Origin: Pseudomonadota bacterium
GTDB taxonomy: Bacteria; Myxococcota_A; UBA796; SXON01
Direction: 5' to 3'
DNA length: 49,407 nucleotides
Assembly: GCA_030684355.1 (NCBI GenBank)
Contig: JAUXTN010000184.1
Span: 1 to 49,407, forward strand
The notes beneath the pieces are model-generated. The model was not told the origin of the DNA, did not search any database, and worked only from the letters and a program-made list of their open reading frames with translations. Position 1 is the stretch's first letter. Every line of letters starts with the position of its first letter. A program made the translations under genes and the position numbers. Shown piece after piece: positions 44,778-49,407 of this stretch.

Positions 44778-46079
44778 CTACGGCCGACCGATCGAGCGGT
44801 ACTCGAACCCGAGGCGCCGGGCCTCCGTCGGGGAGAGCACGTTCCGCCCGTCGAACACGATGGGGCGCCTGACGAGCCCCTTCATCTTCTCCAGGTTGGG
44901 GCTGCGGAACTCGTTCCACTCGGTGACGATGAGCACGGCGTCCGCGCCGGTGGCGGCGTCCATCGCGCCGGTCGCGTAGGTGATCTCGTGCTTGATGACG
45001 CGTTTGGCCTCGGTCATCGCCTCGGGGTCGTACGCGACCACCTCGCCGCCGGCGGCGAGGATGCGCTCGATGATGGTGAGCGCGGGAGCCTCGCGCATGT
45101 CGTCGGTCTCGGGCTTGAAGGCGAGGCCCCAGAGGCAGAACTTCAACCCCGAGAGATCCTTGCCGAATCGCTCGATCACCATGTCGGCGAGCAGGTGCTT
45201 CTGGCGCTCGTTCACCGACTCGACCGCGGTGACGACCTTCATCTCGATGCCGTTCTCCTTCGCGGTCTCCACCAGGGCGCGCACGTCCTTCGGGAAGCAC
45301 GAGCCGCCGTAGCCGGCGCCGGGGAAGAAGAAGCGGCCGCCGATGCGGGAGTCGCTCCCCGCGCCGAGGCGCACCATGTCGACGTCGGCGCCGACCTTGT
45401 TGCACAAGGCCGCGATCTCGTTGATGAAGCTGATGCGCGTCGCGAGGAAGGCGTTCGCCGCGTACTTGCAGAGCTCGGCGGAGCGGTTGTCCATGAACAG
45501 GACGGGCTTCCCGGTGCGGACGAGGGGCGCGTAGAGGTCCTCCATCACCTTGCGGGCCTCGGCCGAGCCGACGCCGATCACGATGCGGTCGGGGCGGAGG
45601 AAGTCGTCGATGGCGGCGCCTTCCTTCAGGAACTCGGGGTTCGACACCACGTCGTACCGGTGGTTCATCACCGTGGAGAGCACCTCGCGGAGCTTGTCCG
45701 CCGTGCCGACGGGCACGGTGCTCTTGATGATGAGGGTGACGTCCCCCGCGGCGTTCTTGGCCACCTGGCGGGCGACGTTGAAGATGCCCGAGAGATCGGC
45801 GCTGCCGTCCGCCGCGGAGGGCGTGCCGACCGCGACGAAGACGATGCGGCTGTGGGTGAGCGCGGCCGCGAGATCCTGCGTGAACGTGAGCCGGCCTTCG
45901 CGCGCGTTTCGCTCGAGGAGCTGCTCCAGGCCAGGCTCGTAGATGGGTACGCGACCGGCGTTCAACGCGGCGACCTTGCCTTCGTCGTTATCTACGCAGG
46001 TGACGTTGTGGCCCAGGTCGGCCATGCAAACGCCCACCACGAGGCCGACGTAGCCGGTGCCCACGACGCTGATGTTCAC
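44778..46079 (-). CDS. ugd: UDP-glucose 6-dehydrogenase
   Basis: The 433-residue protein is a UDP-glucose/GDP-mannose dehydrogenase. The NAD motif GTGYVG is at the N-terminus, the catalytic Cys lies in YGGSCFPKD, and NPEFLKEG and the C-terminal FDGRN block are present. The close UGD-type catalytic loop favours oxidation of UDP-glucose to UDP-glucuronate, a precursor for acidic exopolysaccharide. The start is GTG (46077-46079) with TGGAG about 6 bases upstream; TAGAGT about 21 bases upstream may be the -10 box. Confidence 0.96.
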   Translation of the reverse strand: MNISVVGTGYVGLVVGVCMADLGHNVTCVDNDEGKVAALNAGRVPIYEPGLEQLLERNAREGRLTFTQDLAAALTHSRIVFVAVGTPSAADGSADLSGIFNVARQVAKNAAGDVTLIIKSTVPVGTADKLREVLSTVMNHRYDVVSNPEFLKEGAAIDDFLRPDRIVIGVGSAEARKVMEDLYAPLVRTGKPVLFMDNRSAELCKYAANAFLATRISFINEIAALCNKVGADVDMVRLGAGSDSRIGGRFFFPGAGYGGSCFPKDVRALVETAKENGIEMKVVTAVESVNERQKHLLADMVIERFGKDLSGLKFCLWGLAFKPETDDMREAPALTIIERILAAGGEVVAYDPEAMTEAKRVIKHEITYATGAMDAATGADAVLIVTEWNEFRSPNLEKMKGLVRRPIVFDGRNVLSPTEARRLGFEYRSIGRP

Positions 46080-46169
46080 TCAAACTCCAGGGAGGGCATC
46101 ACTCTATTTCGGGACCCCTGGCCTGTCGCGCGGCTGGCCGCCGCGGTCCCCCGCGGGCGTGTCCGTGCC

Positions 46170-46175
46170 TACGCT
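46170..46175 (+). promoter_or_regulatory. Candidate -10 box (TACGCT) of the DUF2071 gene
   Basis: TACGCT lies 6 bases before the ATG at 46182. The spacer is GGGAGC, which could also serve as a Shine-Dalgarno, so leaderless transcription is less certain here. Confidence 0.3.
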
Positions 46176-46181
46176 GGGAGC

Positions 46182-46898
46182 ATGACGCCTTTCCTCTCCG
46201 GCCGTTGGTCCAACATCTTCGTGCAAGCCTGGGCGGTGCCCGAGGACCTGTACCGCCCCTTCCTGCTCCCGGACATGGAGCCCGACCGCTGGGAGGGTCG
46301 GGCAATTGCCGGCCTCGTCGCTTTAGATCTCGTCGATTCGCGCCTGTTCGGCGTGCGGGTGCCGGGACGCACGCGCGTGCCCGAGATGGCGCTCCAGCTC
46401 TACGTGCGCGACGGGCGGCGGCGCGGGGTGCGCACCGTGCGGAAGTTCGTACCGCGGCCGATGGTGGCGGGCGTGAGCCGGCTCGCGGCGAACGAGCCCA
46501 TCCTGGCCGTGCCGTACCGCCGCGCGGGCGAGGAGCACGAGGTCCGCTACGGCGACCGCACCCACCGCGTCGCCTGGACGGCGGTGGGCGAGCCGGCCCT
46601 CCCGGCCGAAGGTGGATTCGAGCAGTTCCTGTTCAACCGCCCGTGGATGTTCGGGAAGCACTGGTCCGGCCTTCCGCTCTCCCTGCGGGTCGATCACCCG
46701 CCGTGGCGCGTGTGGACCGACGTACGCCCGCGGCTGGAGCTCGATCCGGCCGTCCTGTTCGGGGAGCACTGGAGCGTCCTCGCGGGCACCGCGCCGGTCG
46801 GGATCAGCGTCGCCGAGGGCTCGCCGGTGGAGGTGCACGCGCTCGCCGGGTTCGTGGAGGGGCAGCGCGCGCCGCGGATCGCGGAGGCGACGGCGTAG
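46182..46898 (+). CDS. DUF2071 (YqjF-like) protein
   Basis: The 238-residue protein fits the DUF2071/YqjF family, related to acetoacetate decarboxylase folds: SNIFVQAWAVPEDLYRPFLLP start, FLLPDMEPDRWEGRAIAGLVAL, then PGRTRVPEMALQLYVRDGRRRGV and the RPWMFGKHWSG region. The function is unknown. No signal peptide is seen. The ATG at 46182 fits the family start. It converges on the MurG-like gene with six bases between stops. Confidence 0.85.
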   Translation: MTPFLSGRWSNIFVQAWAVPEDLYRPFLLPDMEPDRWEGRAIAGLVALDLVDSRLFGVRVPGRTRVPEMALQLYVRDGRRRGVRTVRKFVPRPMVAGVSRLAANEPILAVPYRRAGEEHEVRYGDRTHRVAWTAVGEPALPAEGGFEQFLFNRPWMFGKHWSGLPLSLRVDHPPWRVWTDVRPRLELDPAVLFGEHWSVLAGTAPVGISVAEGSPVEVHALAGFVEGQRAPRIAEATA

Positions 46899-46905
46899 CC
46901 GGGTC

Positions 46906-47985
46906 CTACCGTAGGATCCGCTCGGCGAGCCGCTCGGCGGCATCGCTGGCGACTGGCGCCGGGCGGGGCGTGGCGAGCCGGCGGTCGACGGCCGCGGCTA
47001 CGTCGACGCCCTCGACCTTCACGTCGCCGCGCGCCCACATCGCGGCCTCCAACCAGGGGGCCTCGGGGAACACCCCGCGATCGACCCACACCAGCGGTGT
47101 TCCCGCCAGCGCGGCCTCCGCGTAGATGCCGTAGCCCGGCTTCGTGAGCAGGGCGTCGGCGCCGGCGACGAGCGCCGGGAAGGGCACGTCCGCCACCCAC
47201 CGGACATCGGGGCGGTCCACGCGCGCCATCGGCGGCGCGAGCACCCACGTCACGCCGTCGATGCGCGGCAGCCACCGGTCGATCCCTTCGAGCCCGAAGC
47301 CGCCGAAGCAGACGAGGACGGTGCGCGCGCGCCGAGGGTGGGTTCCGTCCGGGCCGAGGTCCACTGTCGGGCGATCGACCGGGCCACTTGAGCGCCTGAC
47401 CGGACCGTCGCCGGTGTCCGCCGCGCGCCGGCCGACCGGACTGCCGCCGGTGTCCGCCGCGCGCCGGCCGACCACCCCGAAGGGCTCCACCCGCGTGAAC
47501 CCGGACAAGCCGGGGCCCGGGGCCAGGCTCAGCGCCGGGTGGGGTGCCTGCCACGCGGCGAACCGTTCCGCCCAGGTCGAGAGCGCCGGGTAGTGGCGGT
47601 AGATCCACGCCCAGTCGAAGTTCCCGACCGCGAACGCCGGCACCCCGGCCCGGCGCGCGGCCTCGAGCGCGGGCGGCGCGATGTCGACGATGACGCGGTC
47701 GTACCCCGCGAGCGCCCCGGCGAGGGCGTCGATCGCGGCGTCACTCGCGACGGTCTCCAGCCGCAGGAGCGTGCCGGGCAGGTCCTCCGTGAGGCTGTCG
47801 CGCTGCGCGATCCCGACGTCCGCCACCCACGGGACCAGCGCGTGGCGCACTCCGGCGAGCAGCGTCGCCGGCGCCGCCGAGTAGAGCGTCACCTCCGCAC
47901 CACGCGCCGCGAGCGCGTCGGCGAGGACGAGCTGGCGGGTCACGTGGCCGAACCCGTGGGCCGAGCAGACGGTGGCGATGCGCAC
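46906..47985 (-). CDS. MurG-like GT-B glycosyltransferase with repeat insert
   Basis: The 359-residue protein starts MRIATVCSAHGFGHVTRQ, the Gly-rich acceptor-loop pattern of MurG and related UDP-sugar glycosyltransferases. The donor domain has LVCFGGFG and KPGYGIYAEAALAGTPLVWVDR, the GT28-type nucleotide-binding region. The linker between domains (about 168-205) holds two 12-residue repeats (GRRAADTG...). It should add a sugar to a lipid-linked acceptor at the cytoplasmic face. The start is GTG (47983-47985) with GATAAG 7 bases upstream and no Shine-Dalgarno. Confidence 0.85.
   Translation of the reverse strand: MRIATVCSAHGFGHVTRQLVLADALAARGAEVTLYSAAPATLLAGVRHALVPWVADVGIAQRDSLTEDLPGTLLRLETVASDAAIDALAGALAGYDRVIVDIAPPALEAARRAGVPAFAVGNFDWAWIYRHYPALSTWAERFAAWQAPHPALSLAPGPGLSGFTRVEPFGVVGRRAADTGGSPVGRRAADTGDGPVRRSSGPVDRPTVDLGPDGTHPRRARTVLVCFGGFGLEGIDRWLPRIDGVTWVLAPPMARVDRPDVRWVADVPFPALVAGADALLTKPGYGIYAEAALAGTPLVWVDRGVFPEAPWLEAAMWARGDVKVEGVDVAAAVDRRLATPRPAPVASDAAERLAERILR
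47405..47476 (-). repeat. Two 36-base tandem repeats inside the MurG-like gene
   Basis: Copies at 47405-47440 and 47441-47476 differ at a few positions and encode GRRAADTGGSPV and GRRAADTGDGPV in the interdomain linker. The 12-residue unit keeps the frame. Confidence 0.85.
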
Positions 47986-47992
47986 GGCGCCG

Positions 47993-47998
47993 CTTATC
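47993..47998 (-). promoter_or_regulatory. Candidate -10 box (GATAAG) of the MurG-like gene
   Basis: GATAAG on the minus strand lies 7 bases before the GTG start, resembling the GATAAC boxes of lepA and the FKBP lipoprotein. Confidence 0.35.
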
Positions 47999-48047
47999 CG
48001 GGCGGTCGATCCCGGGCGGCCGCAGGCCCGGCGACACGAGCCTGTGC

Positions 48048-48053
48048 TACGAT
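48048..48053 (+). promoter_or_regulatory. Candidate -10 box (TACGAT) of the BamC-like gene
   Basis: TACGAT fits TANNNT and lies 9 bases before the ATG at 48063. No Shine-Dalgarno is present in the spacer. Confidence 0.45.
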
Positions 48054-48062
48054 CGGCGCGCC

Positions 48063-48599
48063 ATGACGTTCCGTGCCACCGCGCTCCTCGCCGTCCCGGC
48101 CGTCCTCCTGGGCGCGGGCGGCTGCATCCCCCCCACCTTCCCGGAGGACAACCTCCCGATGTACGAGGAGCGGCCGGTCGAGGCCACCTTCGAGGCGAAC
48201 CAGAACGCCGTGTGGGAGGCCACGCTCCAGGTCTTCTCGGACCTCTACCCGCTCGACGTCATCGACAAGGAGCGCGGCTTCATCTCGACCGAGTGGGTCG
48301 TGGGCGCGTCTGACTACATCTTCAACGTCTACTCCGGCACGCGGATCCCCGAGAAGGTGCGCTTCCGCATGACGATCGACGTCGGCGACAAGAGCGGCCG
48401 CGCCCTGGTGCGCGTGCGCAACCACGAGCAGGTCGAGAAGGACATCATCTCGGCGAACCTCGAGTTCACGGGCTCGATCTACGAGTGGATCGACGTGCCG
48501 ACGAGCAGCCGCAAGGAGCGCGACGCCCTCGAGGACATCGCCCAGCAGCTCGACAAGGGGCGCGGGCGCGCCAAGGCGGACGTCGACCTTCGGGAGTAG
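48063..48599 (+). CDS. BamC/NlpB-like lipoprotein
   Basis: The 178-residue protein has a lipoprotein signal (AVLLGAGGCIP, Cys21) and a single domain with the pattern VWEATLQVFSDLYPLDVIDKERGFISTEW, then KVRFRMTIDVG and a charged C-terminal helix. This is the helix-grip arrangement of BamC-like periplasmic lipoproteins, which help outer-membrane protein assembly in proteobacteria; here that role is only inferred. The C-terminal charged tail (KGRGRAKADVD) is not conserved in BamC. Confidence 0.7.
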   Translation: MTFRATALLAVPAVLLGAGGCIPPTFPEDNLPMYEERPVEATFEANQNAVWEATLQVFSDLYPLDVIDKERGFISTEWVVGASDYIFNVYSGTRIPEKVRFRMTIDVGDKSGRALVRVRNHEQVEKDIISANLEFTGSIYEWIDVPTSSRKERDALEDIAQQLDKGRGRAKADVDLRE

Positions 48600-48657
48600 C
48601 GTCGCGGCCTCGAGGCCCGGCTCGACGGGCCGCGGCCACGGTGTCGAGGGCGGCCAG

Positions 48658-48915
48658 GTGGTGTTCATCGTCGGACCCAGCGCCAGGGCCAGTACCTGGC
48701 CTTCATCCACGACTACACCAAGGTCAACCGCCAGGCCCCCGCGGAGACCGACATCGCGCGGTTCTTCGGCCTCGCGCCACCATCGGTCCACCGCATGGTG
48801 GTGGAGCTCGTGGACCGAGGCCTGCTCGCGAAGACTCTTGCTCGCGCAGACTCCTGGTGCCGCGCGGAGCCTTCAGGTCCTGGTCCGGCGCGCCGACCTA
48901 CCGGAGCTGGAGTAG
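48658..48915 (+). pseudogene. Broken winged-helix DNA-binding gene (LexA-N-terminal-like)
   Basis: From 48678 one frame reads QRQGQYLAFIHDYTKVNRQAPAETDI-type sequence with a recognition helix APPSVHRMVVEL and a wing start DRGLLA, the pattern of LexA N-terminal-like winged helices. The natural C-terminus (TPGAARSLQVLVRRADLPELE, stop 48913-48915) is in another frame. The shift coincides with a 16-base imperfect tandem duplication. The HTH frame has no in-frame ATG, GTG or TTG upstream before the TAG at 48597-48599, suggesting a second lesion near the start. It follows the BamC-like gene by about 60 bases. Confidence 0.65.
48825..48856 (+). repeat. Imperfect 16-base tandem duplication
   Basis: CTCGCGAAGACTCTTG (48825-48840) and CTCGCGCAGACTCCTG (48841-48856) match at 14 of 16 positions. 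The length is not a multiple of three, so one copy shifts the reading frame of the HTH remnant. Removing either copy restores the frame. Confidence 0.85.
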
Positions 48916-49128
48916 CGACGCTGCTCCCCCTGCGACGCAGGTACCAGGGCGTTCGTAGGTAGCTGAGCTGGGCGCGACCCCCGCGCGGACGCGGAGGTCG
49001 GTGTCCTGCAGGCTCGCGCTGCGCGCTCGGCTGGCGCTTCCGGTCGCCTCGGGGCGCCCAGAAGCGCCGAGCCGGCCGCCGAGGACGGCGGCCGCCTTCC
49101 GGCCCCCTCGCGCGGGTGGTGCCGGGTG

Positions 49129-49134
49129 TAGCCT
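49129..49134 (+). promoter_or_regulatory. Candidate -10 box (TAGCCT) of the edge gene
   Basis: TAGCCT lies 6 bases before the ATG at 49141, the same geometry as for other genes in the window. The 200 bases before it (48916-49128) hold no gene that I can support. Confidence 0.4.
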
Positions 49135-49140
49135 ACGCGG

Positions 49141-49407
49141 ATGCGCTCCCGGACCGCGATCGTGCTTGCCCTCGTGGCGCTGATCGTGGGGCTCGGTGCG
49201 CGCTGGTATCGGGGTGGCGCCGGCCCCGGGAGCCTGGGGGCCGAGGTGCCGACGGCGGCGAAGCCTCGAGCGGCTCGTCGCGCCGTTCGGCCGGCGAGCA
49301 GCGCATCGGTTACGACGGACACACCGGCGCCCGCCGCCGGGTCCACCGGGTCGCGCCGGTCGCTGCCGCCCACGACGCACGCCGCCGCGGCCCGCCCCGC
49401 CGGCGGC
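49141..49407 (+). CDS. N-terminal part of an exported or anchored protein, truncated by window end
   Basis: From ATG 49141 the frame is open for 89 codons to the last base. The start (MRSRTAIVLALVALIVGLGARW) is a basic end followed by one hydrophobic helix, a signal peptide or membrane anchor. The remainder is Ala/Pro/Arg/Thr-rich linker without a recognisable domain. The 3' part lies outside the window, so the function cannot be assigned. Confidence 0.55.
   Translation, partial: MRSRTAIVLALVALIVGLGARWYRGGAGPGSLGAEVPTAAKPRAARRAVRPASSASVTTDTPAPAAGSTGSRRSLPPTTHAAAARPAGG

Overview
The window is a very GC-rich (about 70% by eye), densely coded bacterial chromosome segment. Lipoproteins with Asp/Thr/Ala-rich linkers, a MopE-type metal-binding motif, an AgmX/PglI-type C-terminal domain, a Hanks-type kinase with a Pro/Ala-rich tail and a full exopolysaccharide toolkit together suggest a Gram-negative myxobacterium-like organism (Myxococcota or a relative). 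This is inference from protein style; no rRNA or marker phylogeny was available. No rRNA, tRNA, CRISPR array or insertion sequence was recognised.

Layout. 1-3083: tail of an unknown gene, a cytoplasmic FKBP isomerase, then (minus strand) a SprT-type metalloprotease coupled to a PGDH-like dehydrogenase. 3166-10662: a polysaccharide block with an O-antigen ligase/polymerase-TPR protein and a tyrosine autokinase (minus), divergent from an alkaline-phosphatase-superfamily enzyme coupled to a methyltransferase (plus). 10712-13976: an SDR, a SUKH-like/sigma-region-4 fusion, an AgmX-like protein and an M15-like peptidase. 14172-24063: more polysaccharide genes (GT4 glycosyltransferase, second Wzy-like protein, GH5-like glycosidase, Wzx flippase, PssD/PssE pair), interrupted by a hipBA module. 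24085-34539: Ser/Thr kinase; porin operon divergent from a PHP-domain lipoprotein coupled to a DnaQ-WYL fusion; membrane-bound LuxR regulator; several lipoproteins including an FKBP lipoprotein. 34597-44721: HEAT protein, GT-C-like membrane protein, beta-helix lipoprotein, AI-2E-type permease, lepA, and three tandem paralogous lipoproteins. 44778-49407: UDP-glucose dehydrogenase, DUF2071 protein, MurG-like glycosyltransferase, BamC-like lipoprotein, a broken helix-turn-helix gene, and a truncated gene at the edge.

How the genes work together. Ugd would supply UDP-glucuronate; PssD/PssE, the GT4 and the MurG-like enzyme would assemble units; Wzx would flip them; the two Wzy_C-type proteins would polymerise or ligate; the BY-kinase would control chain length and export; the GH5-like enzyme could trim product. 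The initiating glycosyltransferase and the outer-membrane export channel are not in the window, so the pathway is incomplete here. Neighbouring co-directional genes are often joined by 1-4 base stop/start overlaps.

Two threads stand out. First, many first-in-transcript genes have a -10-like hexamer only 5-9 bases before the start codon and no good Shine-Dalgarno, suggesting leaderless mRNAs. Second, there are unusual proteins: the lipoprotein triplet with a fixed 84-residue cysteine spacing, the SUKH-sigma4 fusion, the DnaQ-WYL fusion coupled to a surface PHP hydrolase, and an HTH gene that looks broken by a 16-base tandem duplication.
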